A stretch of 64,000 bases of DNA from an uncultured Parvularculaceae bacterium (GTDB lineage: Bacteria > Pseudomonadota > Alphaproteobacteria > Caulobacterales > Parvularculaceae), in assembly GCA_913055785.1 (NCBI GenBank), contig CAJXLJ010000007.1:1-64000 (forward strand), given 5' to 3'. Shown piece by piece: positions 23,545-32,489 of the stretch. The first letter of the stretch is position 1; the number at the start of each line of letters is the position of its first letter. The notes beneath the pieces were generated by a model. That model searched no databases. It saw only the letters and a program-made list of their open reading frames with translations, and had not been told where the DNA came from. The position numbers were made by a program, and so were the translations under genes.

Positions 23545-25359
23545 ATGAAAAACACAGCTGAAACAGCTTATCAGCGTGAGGATGATGAGGAAGGCGTCGC
23601 TGAAGGCGCCGCGAGCCTCGGTCCTGACGGCGGCCCTCTGGGGGAGGCTGTAGCGCCTGAAGCCGACTCTGATGACGAAGCTGCCGCGCAGCAGGTCGTC
23701 AGCTACGACAGCGACCTCGATGAGCTCGCCGATGAGGGTTGGCTCGACGAAGAGCTTTCCGATGAGGAGCTCGCCGCGCTCGGGGAAGAGGATTTTGACG
23801 ACGAGGATTTCGCCGATCTCGATTTCGACGAGGAAGAGCTCGCAGGAGAAGATCTAAACGCTGAAGACTTTAGCGAAAAAGACTTCGGTGATGAAGGTTT
23901 CGACAGCGAAGCGCTTTCCGCCGAAAGCGCCGGCGCGACTGACTTCACCAGCGAAGAAACCGAAGGCGGCGCTGACGATTTTTCAGTTGAGGCGGAAGAT
24001 CAGGCTGTAGCGGCGGCTTTTCAGGAGACTCCTGTAGAGGAAGAGGCGACGGAAGAAGCCTCCACTCAGGACGGCGGCGCGCTCGTCGCGGCGACCGGCG
24101 CCTTGCTTGACACTGGCGATTACGGCGGAGAAATCACCGATCTTGGCGGCGACGCGGTTGACCATCGTCCTGTGCCGCGCATCTCCATCCATGCGTTTTG
24201 CGAAACGCCGGCGGCGACGGCGCTGCTTGAAAAAGCGGCAATCGACCGCCGCCTGTCGAAAGCGCACCTGACCATTCACATGGGCGGCCTCGCTAAAGCG
24301 GTCGACCAGTTCCAGAATGCAGCGACGCCAAATCTGATCATCCTTGAAACGATGGCGAGCGGCGCGGATATTTTCGCCCAGCTCGGCGAGCTTGCGGAAG
24401 TCTGCGATCCGTCGACCAAGGTCGTCATTATCGGCCAGGTCAATGACATCATTCTTTATCGCGAACTGATCCGTCAGGGCATCAGCGAATATATTGTTCG
24501 CCCGAATTCGCCGCTGCAGATCATCAAGACGATCGCCGATCTTTATGTCGACCCTTCCGCGCCGCCGATCGGCCGCACGGTCGCGTTTGTCGGCTCGCGC
24601 GGCGGCGTCGGTTCGTCGACCATCGCCCACAATGTCGGATGGTGTTCAGCCGAAGAGTACAAGAGCGACACGATCATTCTCGATCTCGATTTGCCGTTCG
24701 GTACGGCCAGCCTTGATTTCGATCAGGAGGCTTCCGCCGGGCTCTTTGAGGCGCTCAGCTCTCCGGAACGTCTCGATGATGTTCTGCTGGATCGCCTGCT
24801 GCAGAAGCATACCGATCATTTGAGCCTTTTCACGGCGCCGAGCGTTCTCGATCGTGACTACGAACTCGATGACCAGGCGTATGAAACCGTGCTCGATGTG
24901 GTGCGCGGTTCGGCGCCGACAGTTGTCGTCGACGTTCCGCATCTCTGGTGCAGCTGGTCAAAGCGGCTGTTAACGACTGCAGATGAGATCGTCATTACGG
25001 CGACGCCTGATCTGGCGAGCTTCCGCAATACCAAGCAGCTTGTCGACATTCTCAGCGCGGCGCGCCCGAACGATGCGCCGCCGCGGCTGGTCATCAACCA
25101 GTTTGATCCGAAAATCTCGGCGGTGCAGCCGGAACAGTTCGTCGAACATGTGGGACTGAAACCGACTGAAGTGTTCTCCTGGGAGCCGCAGATTTTCAGC
25201 GCCGCCGCCACCAATGCGGCGCCGATCGTCGACGTCAGCCCGAAATCGAAAACGGCGCAGGCGTTCCGCGAACTCTCCGCCGAACTCCTTGGCCGCAGCG
25301 AAGCCGCGGTCATCCGCCCGAAATTCAGCCTTGCCGGCCTGTTTAGAAGGAAGCGCTAG
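23545..25359 (+). CDS. cpaE: Pilus localisation ATPase CpaE/TadZ with acidic N-terminal repeat extension
   Basis: A 604-residue protein. Residues 1-205 are strongly acidic; within them residues 82-126 form nine consecutive five-residue repeats of the type E-D-F/L-x-x. A receiver-like domain follows (~210-330: ISIHAFCETPAATALLEKA...KVVIIGQVNDIILYRELIRQGISEYIVRP). The C-terminal MinD/ParA-like ATPase starts with GSRGGVGSST, a deviant Walker A lacking the usual lysine, as is common in CpaE. It directs the pilus machine to a cell pole or site. CpaE is usually shorter; the acidic repeat arm is the odd feature. It is followed by cpaF after 2 nt. Confidence 0.92.
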   Translation: MKNTAETAYQREDDEEGVAEGAASLGPDGGPLGEAVAPEADSDDEAAAQQVVSYDSDLDELADEGWLDEELSDEELAALGEEDFDDEDFADLDFDEEELAGEDLNAEDFSEKDFGDEGFDSEALSAESAGATDFTSEETEGGADDFSVEAEDQAVAAAFQETPVEEEATEEASTQDGGALVAATGALLDTGDYGGEITDLGGDAVDHRPVPRISIHAFCETPAATALLEKAAIDRRLSKAHLTIHMGGLAKAVDQFQNAATPNLIILETMASGADIFAQLGELAEVCDPSTKVVIIGQVNDIILYRELIRQGISEYIVRPNSPLQIIKTIADLYVDPSAPPIGRTVAFVGSRGGVGSSTIAHNVGWCSAEEYKSDTIILDLDLPFGTASLDFDQEASAGLFEALSSPERLDDVLLDRLLQKHTDHLSLFTAPSVLDRDYELDDQAYETVLDVVRGSAPTVVVDVPHLWCSWSKRLLTTADEIVITATPDLASFRNTKQLVDILSAARPNDAPPRLVINQFDPKISAVQPEQFVEHVGLKPTEVFSWEPQIFSAAATNAAPIVDVSPKSKTAQAFRELSAELLGRSEAAVIRPKFSLAGLFRRKR

Positions 25360-25361
25360 GC

Positions 25362-26840
25362 GTGAGTATGTTTGGACGCAGAACCGCACCGCTTGAAAAG
25401 CCGGCGGCGCCGGCGAAAGTCGCTGCGAAACGCCCTGCGGCGCCGGCTCAAAAGCCGAAGCCTCAGGCTGCGGCCAAAAAGACGCCGCCGCCCGCGCCGC
25501 CGCGCGTCGCCAAGCCGGCGAGCGATTCCGGCAAGGCGCAGCAGCCGGTCGAGATCGGCGGGCGGTCGGATGAGTATTTTCAAACGAAGACGACGATCTT
25601 CAATGCGCTGATCGACACTATCGATCTGTCGCAGCTCGCCCAGCTTGATACCGAGACGGCGGCGGAGGAAATCCGCGACATCGTCAACGAGATCATCTCG
25701 ATCAAGAACGTTCAAATGTCGATCGCCGAGCAGGAAGCGCTGTTGCAGGACATCTGCAACGACGTTCTCGGCTATGGCCCGCTTGAGCCACTGCTGGCGC
25801 GTGACGACATCGCCGACATCATGGTCAACGGTTCAAGCCGCGTCTTCATCGAAGTCGGCGGCAAGATCCAGCTCACCAATGTACGCTTCCGGGATAATGC
25901 GCAGCTGATGAATATCTGCCAGCGCATCGTCAGCCAGGTCGGCCGCCGTGTCGACGAAGCCAGCCCGATCTGCGACGCGCGCCTGCCCGACGGTTCTCGT
26001 GTCAACGTCATCGCGCCGCCGCTCGCGATTGACGGCGCCGCGCTCACCATTCGTAAGTTCAAAAAGGACAAGCTGAAGATTTCCGACCTGGTGAATTTCG
26101 GGTCGATCTCGCCGGAAGGCGCGCGCGTCCTTGAAATCATCGGCCATTGCCGGATCAACACGCTGATTTCCGGCGGTACGGGTTCCGGTAAGACCACGCT
26201 TCTCAACTGTATGACCGGCTTTATCGAGCATGATGAACGGATCATCACTTGCGAGGACGCCGCCGAACTTCAGCTCCAGCAGCCGCATGTCGTGCGTCTT
26301 GAAACGCGCCCGCCGAACCTTGAAGGTCAGGGCGAAGTCACGATGCGCGACCTCGTCAAAAACTGTCTGCGGATGCGTCCTGAGCGCATCATCGTCGGCG
26401 AGGTCAGGGGCCCCGAGGCGTTCGACCTGTTGCAGGCGATGAACACCGGTCACGACGGATCGATGGGCACGCTCCACGCCAACAGTCCGCGCGAAGCCCT
26501 GCAGCGTATCGAATCGATGATCACCATGGGCGGCTATAACCTGCCGTCGAAAACCATTCGCGAAATGATCGTCGGTTCTATCGATGTTGTCATTCAGGCC
26601 GCGCGTCTGCGTGACGGCTCGCGGCGCATCACACATGTCACCGAAGTGCTCGGCACGGAAGGCGACACGATCATCACGCAGGATCTTTTCATCTACGATA
26701 TGGATGGCGAGGACGACAACGGCGCGATTGTCGGGCGTCACCGTTCTACCGGCATCGCCCGCCCGGCTTTCTGGGATCGGGCGCGTTATTACGGCAAGGA
26801 AGCGGAACTGGCGGCGGCTCTCGACGCTGCTGCGGAGTAA
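25362..26840 (+). CDS. cpaF: Tad pilus secretion ATPase CpaF/TadA
   Basis: A 492-residue hexameric ATPase that powers Flp pilus extension and retraction. The first ~65 residues are an Ala/Pro/Lys-rich linker. The N-terminal domain follows ([31 protein letters not shown]) and then the ATPase core with Walker A GGTGSGKT (271-278), [16 protein letters not shown]-like Asp-box region and a Walker B region ([38 protein letters not shown]). I favour the GTG at 25362, spaced 8-11 nt from AGAAGGA; the ATG at 25368 is the alternative. Confidence 0.95.
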   Translation: MSMFGRRTAPLEKPAAPAKVAAKRPAAPAQKPKPQAAAKKTPPPAPPRVAKPASDSGKAQQPVEIGGRSDEYFQTKTTIFNALIDTIDLSQLAQLDTETAAEEIRDIVNEIISIKNVQMSIAEQEALLQDICNDVLGYGPLEPLLARDDIADIMVNGSSRVFIEVGGKIQLTNVRFRDNAQLMNICQRIVSQVGRRVDEASPICDARLPDGSRVNVIAPPLAIDGAALTIRKFKKDKLKISDLVNFGSISPEGARVLEIIGHCRINTLISGGTGSGKTTLLNCMTGFIEHDERIITCEDAAELQLQQPHVVRLETRPPNLEGQGEVTMRDLVKNCLRMRPERIIVGEVRGPEAFDLLQAMNTGHDGSMGTLHANSPREALQRIESMITMGGYNLPSKTIREMIVGSIDVVIQAARLRDGSRRITHVTEVLGTEGDTIITQDLFIYDMDGEDDNGAIVGRHRSTGIARPAFWDRARYYGKEAELAAALDAAAE

Positions 26841-26846
26841 GGGTTG

Positions 26847-27839
26847 ATGGATCAGCAGATCCTCTTTGTGGCGGTCCTGGGCGTCGTATGCTTTGCGGCG
26901 CTCGCTTTCGCTTTGCTTGCGCCGACCGAAAAGGACAAGGCGAAGAAACGCGTCGCCGCGCTGAAAAGCGCCAAGGTCGGCGTGCGCGGCGTCAGCGGCG
27001 CGCAAAGCGAGGCTCAGAACAGGGAGCGCCGCAAGAAACTCACCGAAACGCTTGCGGCTCTTGATAACAAGACCAAGAATCTCAAAAAGAAAAAGCGCAT
27101 CACGATGGACCAGATGCTTGAGCAGGCTGGTCTGCCGATCAAGCGCAAGCATTTCTACATCTCGTCGGTCGTATCGGCGGTGTTTTTCGCCTTTGTCGGC
27201 TTTATTTCCGGCCAGCAGCCCTGGATCACCGGTCTCTTGTTTGTCATCGGCGGCTTCGGTTTTCCGCGCTGGGTGCTGAATTTCCTGCGCAATCGCCGCC
27301 AGAAAAAATTCGCCGACGAGTTTTCGAACGCCATCGACGTCATCGTTCGCGGCGTTAAATCCGGTCTGCCGGTGAACGAATGTCTGAAGATCATTGCGCG
27401 CGAAGCGCCGCGTCCGGTCAATGACGAGTTCCATATGCTGACGGAGTCTTTGCGGATCGGCATGAGCCTCGAACAGGCGCTTGAACGCATGTATGAGCGG
27501 ATGCCTCTGCAGGAAGTCAATTTCTTCGGCATCGTGTTGCTGATTCAGCAAAAGACCGGCGGCAACCTTGCAGAAGCGCTCGGCAACCTTTCGAATGTGC
27601 TTCGTTCGCGCAAGCTGATGGTTGGAAAGGTCAAGGCGCTGTCGGCCGAAGCGAAAGCATCAGCCTATATCATCGGCTCGCTGCCGTTCCTCGTCATGGG
27701 CGCTGTGAAAATGGCGTCGCCGGACTATCTCGATCCGCTGTTCACGACCCGGCCCGGCAATTTCATTCTGATCGCCGCCGGCATGTGGATGCTCACCGGC
27801 GTATTCGTCATGAAAAAAATGATCCAGATCAAGGTGTAG
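26847..27839 (+). CDS. tadB: Tad pilus inner-membrane platform protein TadB
   Basis: A 330-residue type II secretion F-domain protein. A hydrophobic N-terminus precedes a basic cytoplasmic stretch, then paired membrane helices (~110-150) and the F domain (FADEFSNAIDVIVRGVKSGLPVNECLKIIAREAPRPVNDEF...EVNFFGIVLLIQQKTGGNLAEALGNLSNVLR) and two C-terminal helices. With TadC it forms the platform on which CpaF acts. ATG 26847 is preferred over TTG 26844 on spacing from GGAG. Confidence 0.93.
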   Translation: MDQQILFVAVLGVVCFAALAFALLAPTEKDKAKKRVAALKSAKVGVRGVSGAQSEAQNRERRKKLTETLAALDNKTKNLKKKKRITMDQMLEQAGLPIKRKHFYISSVVSAVFFAFVGFISGQQPWITGLLFVIGGFGFPRWVLNFLRNRRQKKFADEFSNAIDVIVRGVKSGLPVNECLKIIAREAPRPVNDEFHMLTESLRIGMSLEQALERMYERMPLQEVNFFGIVLLIQQKTGGNLAEALGNLSNVLRSRKLMVGKVKALSAEAKASAYIIGSLPFLVMGAVKMASPDYLDPLFTTRPGNFILIAAGMWMLTGVFVMKKMIQIKV

Positions 27840-27848
27840 GGCGGGGAC

Positions 27849-28823
27849 ATGGACGGCATCATCAACACCTTGACGGATCGTAGTTTCCAGATTGCGCTGC
27901 TGGTTTCTCTCGCGGCGATTGCGACGATATTCACGGTTCTTGAACCGCTTCTGGTCAAGGACAAGCTGAAAGAGCGCATGAAATCTGTTGGCGTGCATCG
28001 CGACATGCTGCGCCAGCGTCAGCGCGAGCAGCTCGCCCGCAAGACCAACGCCAGCCTGCGCAACGCTTCGCCACAGGGCGCGCTCAAAGAGGTCGTTGAA
28101 AATCTCAAATTGCTCGAGATCTTCGATGCGGAAGCCGCCCGCAAAAAACTGATGATGGCCGGCTATCGCGGTCAGGGGCCGGTATTCACCTTTATGGCGG
28201 CCCGGCTCGGCCTGCCTTTCGTCATGGCGATTGTTGTCGGCGTTTATGTCTATTTGCTTGACGGTTTTGATCTCGACAGCTTCGGACGCCTGCTGGCGAC
28301 CATGGGCGGGTTTCTCGCCGGCTTTTATCTGCCGAACATCTATGTGACCAACACGGTGAAGAAGCGTCAGCAGAAAATTCAGCTTGCCTGGCCGGACGCG
28401 CTCGATTTGATGCTGATCTGCGTTGAATCCGGTATGTCGATCGAGGCGGCTTTCCAGAAAGTCGCTGACGAGGTCGGCCCGAATTGTGCGGAACTGGCGG
28501 AAGAACTTGGGCTCACCGTCGCCGAACTTTCCTATCTGCAGGAGCGCAAACGCGCATATCTGAACCTCAATGAGCGCACCGGGCTCGACTCGGTGAAAGG
28601 CGTCGTGACGGCGCTGATCCAGTCAGAAAAATACGGGACGCCTTTGGGCCAGTCCCTGCGGGTTATGGCCAAGGAGAGCCGCGATATCCGTATGCAGGAA
28701 GCGGAGAAAAAAGCCGCCGCCCTGCCGCCGAAACTCACCGTGCCGATGATCGGTTTCTTCCTGCCGGTGCTGTTCGCGGTCATTCTCGGTCCGGCGATCA
28801 TGCAGGTCATGAATCTCGACTGA
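27849..28823 (+). CDS. tadC: Tad pilus inner-membrane platform protein TadC
   Basis: A 324-residue F-domain protein paralogous to TadB. It has an N-terminal membrane segment, paired helices at ~105-150, the F domain (AWPDALDLMLICVESGMSIEAAFQKVADEVGPNCAELAEEL...GLDSVKGVVTALIQSEKYGTPLGQSLRVMAKESRDIR) and C-terminal helices (MIGFFLPVLFAVILGPAIM). It is the last gene of the locus; no TadD-type TPR gene follows. A GCCAGC/GCTGGC hairpin at 28898-28916 with a short T-run nearby could be a weak terminator. Confidence 0.93.
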   Translation: MDGIINTLTDRSFQIALLVSLAAIATIFTVLEPLLVKDKLKERMKSVGVHRDMLRQRQREQLARKTNASLRNASPQGALKEVVENLKLLEIFDAEAARKKLMMAGYRGQGPVFTFMAARLGLPFVMAIVVGVYVYLLDGFDLDSFGRLLATMGGFLAGFYLPNIYVTNTVKKRQQKIQLAWPDALDLMLICVESGMSIEAAFQKVADEVGPNCAELAEELGLTVAELSYLQERKRAYLNLNERTGLDSVKGVVTALIQSEKYGTPLGQSLRVMAKESRDIRMQEAEKKAAALPPKLTVPMIGFFLPVLFAVILGPAIMQVMNLD

Positions 28824-28937
28824 CGAAGAAGCAATATTTAACTTCAGTCAGTTCGGAATGATCGCCTATATATCGTTTCGCGTTCCATTGCCGACAAGCC
28901 AGCCGATGAAGCTGGCGGGGCGATCGTTTTAGCCTTT

Positions 28938-30695
28938 TTAGTCTTCGGCAATCTGGTCGAGTGCTTCGTAAAGCGGGAGGTTGCCGGCCGCGACCGCTTC
29001 GCGCGACGGCGCCGGTTGGCCGAGGCGGGCGCGGTAAATCCAGAAATTGGTCAGCACCTTTTCGACGAAGTCGCGGCTCTCGCGGCTCGGAATGCTTTCG
29101 ATAAAGAGCAGCGAGTCCTCGATCTCCATTTTCCGTTTCCAGCGCCGGAGGTTGCCAGGTCCGCCATTATAGGCGGCGGCAAGCTGGAAGAGATCTCCAT
29201 CGGCCGCCGTATCGATCAGTTGACTGACATAAGTCTGGCCGAGTGCTATATTATAGGACGGGTCGTATAACCGTTCGCCGCCTTTGCGGTAACGTAAGGA
29301 CCGGTCGCCCGCCACATAGCTTGCGGTGCGCGGCATCAGTTGCATCAGCCCGCGCGCGCCGACGCGGCTCGTCGCCTCGACCTTGAATTTCGATTCCTGA
29401 CGCATCAGCGCGTAAAGCAACGCGCGGTCGACCTTGAAGCCGCCGGTTGGCGTGTAAGCGGGAATCGGGAAGAGGCCCGCCTCGAGATATTTCCCGTCGC
29501 CCGCCAGCGCGATGTCGATTTCCGCCGCCGGCATGTTGAGGGCGTGAGCGACGGCGAGTAGGTCGTAATCGAGTTCGGGCGGAATGGAGCCGTTCGCCCA
29601 GCGCAGTTCTAGATCAGCCTCGACATCACGGCCGGCTTCCGCGAGTGCAATGGCGCGTCTGACGCGTGGCTCGGCCTCCAGAAGTTTTTGCAGCCCGTCT
29701 GCGGTGATGACGGGCGCGTCCCAGTCATAGTCGTATTCCCGGCCAAGCTGGGCGAGTGCGAGCTGGCCGTAAAACGTGAACGGGAACGCCGCCGCGAGTT
29801 CAAGATTGGGCGCAATGTCCGCAGGGACGCCAGCGGCGAGCGCCGTTCTCGCCGCCCAGAAACCGGCCGCCGAACGCAGGCTGTCTTCCTGATAGGGCAC
29901 CGCCGCCATGCGGGTGAAATGGTTGTGGGCCGCGCTCATCTCGCCATCGCGGAACGCGATGAGGCCGGCGATCCAGTGCGCGAGCACCGCCGTTTCGCCG
30001 TTGCGCGCCGCCGCTTCGTCAACGATCGCCCGCGCCGTGTCCACATAACCTTGATAGTAAAGGCTGGCGGCGATCCATGAGCGCATGCGGTCATACTGGC
30101 GTTCGGTGATGACGCCGCGGTCGAAATGCCGGTCGACTTCTTTCAACGCGTCGAGCGCGCGGTTCCGGTTGGCGAGATAACGCGCGCGTCCTTCGATCTG
30201 ACGCAGCCGGGGCGCGCTGGTAGTTTCATAATCGGCGGCCAGATCTGGATGAAGCTCCTTGTCCGCCTTGCTGCTGCGCCATTTGCGCGGGACCGGCCGC
30301 AATGGCGAGGAGGCGCCCCGGGGCCGCCGCTTCAGGGCGAGGCTATAGATTTTGTCCGCCTCCGGATGATCGGCGTAATACGCCATCCAGCGCTTGAGTT
30401 CATCGAAAGACGAGCGATAGGCGGTGGGGTGCATGTAGCGTTGATACTGGACATACCCAAGAAGGATGTCGTTCTCGAGAGCGGCGATTTTCCGGTCCGC
30501 CGCCTGCCACGCGCCATCTTCCTGTAGCTCGAAAATCTCCCGATAAAGCGCTGCGTCGCTGTCGCTCAGAACCGTCAGGGAAGGCGTCGCTTTCTCGGAT
30601 TCAGCGGTAGAAGTGGCCGTTTCATCATCATTCGCCAGCGCCGGCGCCGAGAATAACAACACAACCAACAGCGCCGCTGCGCGAACTGCATTCAT
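28938..30695 (-). CDS. Soluble lytic murein transglycosylase
   Basis: A 585-residue periplasmic enzyme. Signal peptide MNAVRAAALLVVLLFSAPALA precedes a long alpha-helical superhelix (~45-405) and a C-terminal SLT domain with catalytic Glu434 in LMRQESKF, then GARGLMQLMPRTA, YDPSYNIALGQTYV and AAAYNGGPGNL. It cleaves peptidoglycan glycan strands to 1,6-anhydro products and is similar in layout to Slt70. The cleavage point next to the pilus operon could suit envelope remodelling for the pilus, but it is transcribed separately. A CtrA-like TTAA array lies ~130 bp upstream. Confidence 0.92.
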   Translation of the reverse strand: MNAVRAAALLVVLLFSAPALANDDETATSTAESEKATPSLTVLSDSDAALYREIFELQEDGAWQAADRKIAALENDILLGYVQYQRYMHPTAYRSSFDELKRWMAYYADHPEADKIYSLALKRRPRGASSPLRPVPRKWRSSKADKELHPDLAADYETTSAPRLRQIEGRARYLANRNRALDALKEVDRHFDRGVITERQYDRMRSWIAASLYYQGYVDTARAIVDEAAARNGETAVLAHWIAGLIAFRDGEMSAAHNHFTRMAAVPYQEDSLRSAAGFWAARTALAAGVPADIAPNLELAAAFPFTFYGQLALAQLGREYDYDWDAPVITADGLQKLLEAEPRVRRAIALAEAGRDVEADLELRWANGSIPPELDYDLLAVAHALNMPAAEIDIALAGDGKYLEAGLFPIPAYTPTGGFKVDRALLYALMRQESKFKVEATSRVGARGLMQLMPRTASYVAGDRSLRYRKGGERLYDPSYNIALGQTYVSQLIDTAADGDLFQLAAAYNGGPGNLRRWKRKMEIEDSLLFIESIPSRESRDFVEKVLTNFWIYRARLGQPAPSREAVAAGNLPLYEALDQIAED

Positions 30696-30820
30696 TCTTC
30701 GATTTCCCGTCCTGAGGCCGCAAAAAGGGGCGAAAGGCCGATTATAAGCAACCGGACCCGCCGCCGTCGACTTTTGTTTTAAATGCCCCGCTTTGACAAA
30801 GTCTCAACGGAAAGGATGCA

Positions 30821-30845
30821 TTAAGGCGGGTTAACCTTGCGTTAA
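30821..30845 (-). promoter_or_regulatory. Candidate CtrA binding site upstream of the lytic transglycosylase
   Basis: TTAA occurs at 30821, 30831 and 30842. The pair 30831/30842 is spaced N7 and, on the minus strand (the direction of the transglycosylase), reads TTAA-CGCAAGG-TTAAC, a full match to the TTAA-N7-TTAAC consensus. The site lies ~130 bp upstream of the transglycosylase start and partly overlaps the UDG stop codon. Confidence 0.5.
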
Positions 30846-31654
30846 TCCTGATCGAGCCTGCCTTGCAGCGCCTGAAGGTCGGCCCAGGCGAGGCGCTTGT
30901 TGGCGGGCTGGCGCAGCAGGAAGGCCGGATGGAAGATCGGCAAGGCGGGAACGCGCGCGCCGCCGGCGGTCTCGATCTCTCGCCAGACGCCGCGCGCGCG
31001 CATGATCCCGGTGACCCCCAGCAACGCTTGCAACGGCGCGCCGCCGGCGATCATCACGGCTTTGGGGGCGGTTAATTCGATGAGCCGGTCGACGAAGGGC
31101 CGGCAGACCGCGGTTTCGGCCTGCGTCGGCGTGCGGTTGCCCGGCGGGCGCCAGTATATGACGTTGGAGATCAGCGTGTTCTCGGTCCGTGACCGGCCGA
31201 TGGCGGCGAGCATGCGGTCGAGAAGCTGGCCGGCCCTGCCGACAAAGGGCTTGCCGATGCGGTCCTCGTCGCGGCCTGGCGCCTCGCCGATCACTAGTAG
31301 GTCCGCGCCGGGTACGCCATCGGCGAAGACGGTGTTTTTCGCACCTGTCTTGAGGGGGCAGCCTTCGAATGCGGCGACAGCGGCTTCAAGGTCTTCGAAA
31401 GTCGCGCAGCCGGCGGCGATCCGCCCCGCCTCGGCGGCGGCTTCATCCGTAGAGGGACGATCCTGCTCGGCGGCGAAGGCCGGCGTTGCGGCTGCGCGCG
31501 GCGGTCCCGGTACGGGCGCCGGCGGCGCTGTTTTTTTGAAAGCGTAGAAATCCGACGATGCAGGCGCGGTCGCCTCGTCGACACCCATATCCGCATACCA
31601 GCGCAAGAGCGCCAGGGCGGCTTCTTCTTCGGTTGGCGGCGCGGCGGACGTCAT
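30842..31654 (-). CDS. Uracil-DNA glycosylase, family 4-like
   Basis: A 270-residue DNA-repair glycosylase that removes uracil from DNA. Residues 1-95 are a low-complexity Ala/Pro-rich extension. The catalytic domain has GEAPGRDED (123-131), VGRAGQLLDRML, NVIYWRPPGNRTP and the HPAFLLR motif near the C-terminus. Only Cys83, Cys99 and one in TAVCRPF are placed like iron-sulfur ligands, one fewer than the four of classical family 4, so a cluster may be missing. The KRRIH loop of UdgX is not present. Confidence 0.85.
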   Translation of the reverse strand: MTSAAPPTEEEAALALLRWYADMGVDEATAPASSDFYAFKKTAPPAPVPGPPRAAATPAFAAEQDRPSTDEAAAEAGRIAAGCATFEDLEAAVAAFEGCPLKTGAKNTVFADGVPGADLLVIGEAPGRDEDRIGKPFVGRAGQLLDRMLAAIGRSRTENTLISNVIYWRPPGNRTPTQAETAVCRPFVDRLIELTAPKAVMIAGGAPLQALLGVTGIMRARGVWREIETAGGARVPALPIFHPAFLLRQPANKRLAWADLQALQGRLDQD

Positions 31655-31694
31655 TCCATCAGCCTGTTCGTTTAATTAATGGGCGCGGTCGATA

Positions 31695-32417
31695 TCATCG
31701 GCGCGCGAGCCGGTCGATGAGGCTTTCAATCATGCGTTCGCTTCCCATGGCGTTCAGGTCGACCGCAAGGCGTTTTGTGTCCTGAAACGCCGGATTGCTG
31801 AACACGACATTATATTCGCCTGGCGAGGCGATCAATGACGGGACATTCGTCCCGGGGGCGTAGTTTACGGTCTGCGTGGTGGCGAGGTTCAGCAACTCAG
31901 GCAGGCTTCCGAAAAACGGCACAAGCGCAGCAGTCATGGTCTCGCCGGTGACGCCTCCCGCAGCGAGCAGTTCCACCGAATAAAACGACTGTCCGTCACT
32001 CGTGCTGAGTTTCACGAATTTCTGTCTGAGGTTGAACGCATGAATGTCAGCCTGTGCGAAACCGGCCAGATTAACCGGCATGACGATGCCGAGCCCCGCA
32101 AATACGCCGTCCCCAGCGCCGGAATAACCATCATCGATACCCGCCAGAAAAAAGGCGAAAGGCAGGGAAGGCGATGTCACGACGAGGTAGTCGTACCCTC
32201 CTTCAGCTTGCCTTTCCATGACGGTGAAATTCTCGCCATTGAACTTCGTCGTCGCAAAGATCGCTTTCGCCTGTGCGATCGTTACGCCGTCATATATGGT
32301 GCTCGTCCTGACATTTGTTGTGGCTGCGAGGCTGTTCTGCGCCGCCGCGTGACTGCAAGGAAGAACGCCGCACAGGCTGAACGCGACCGCCGCAAGCGCG
32401 CTTTTTCCGAAACCCAT
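31695..32417 (-). CDS. Secreted YbjN-like protein
   Basis: A 240-residue exported protein; signal peptide MGFGKSALAAVAFSLCGVLPCSHAAAQ. The body resembles a divergent YbjN fold: IYDGVTIAQAKAIFATTKFNGENFTVMERQAEGG...LPFAFFLAGIDD, then HAFNLRQKFVKLSTSDGQSFYSVELLAAGGVTGETMTAAL, which matches the N-x-x-N...gGVt pattern of that family. Function unknown. The ATG at 32417 follows AAGG closely; an ATG five codons upstream is the alternative. Compare the clearer YbjN protein at 56869. Confidence 0.6.
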   Translation of the reverse strand: MGFGKSALAAVAFSLCGVLPCSHAAAQNSLAATTNVRTSTIYDGVTIAQAKAIFATTKFNGENFTVMERQAEGGYDYLVVTSPSLPFAFFLAGIDDGYSGAGDGVFAGLGIVMPVNLAGFAQADIHAFNLRQKFVKLSTSDGQSFYSVELLAAGGVTGETMTAALVPFFGSLPELLNLATTQTVNYAPGTNVPSLIASPGEYNVVFSNPAFQDTKRLAVDLNAMGSERMIESLIDRLARR

Positions 32418-32489
32418 AACCTTACCCCTCATGTTTCGAGGATCGTACCGGATTGCCGCGCAATGTCCATGTAAGACGGGTCGCGTTGA

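Noticed and set aside
28898-28935. Terminator after tadC
   Set aside because: A 6-bp GCCAGC/GCTGGC stem is present, but the T-run starts about 10 nt later and is short. I mention it only inside the tadC entry.
30842-31654. UdgX-type crosslinking glycosylase
   Set aside because: The KRRIH loop that defines UdgX is not in the sequence.
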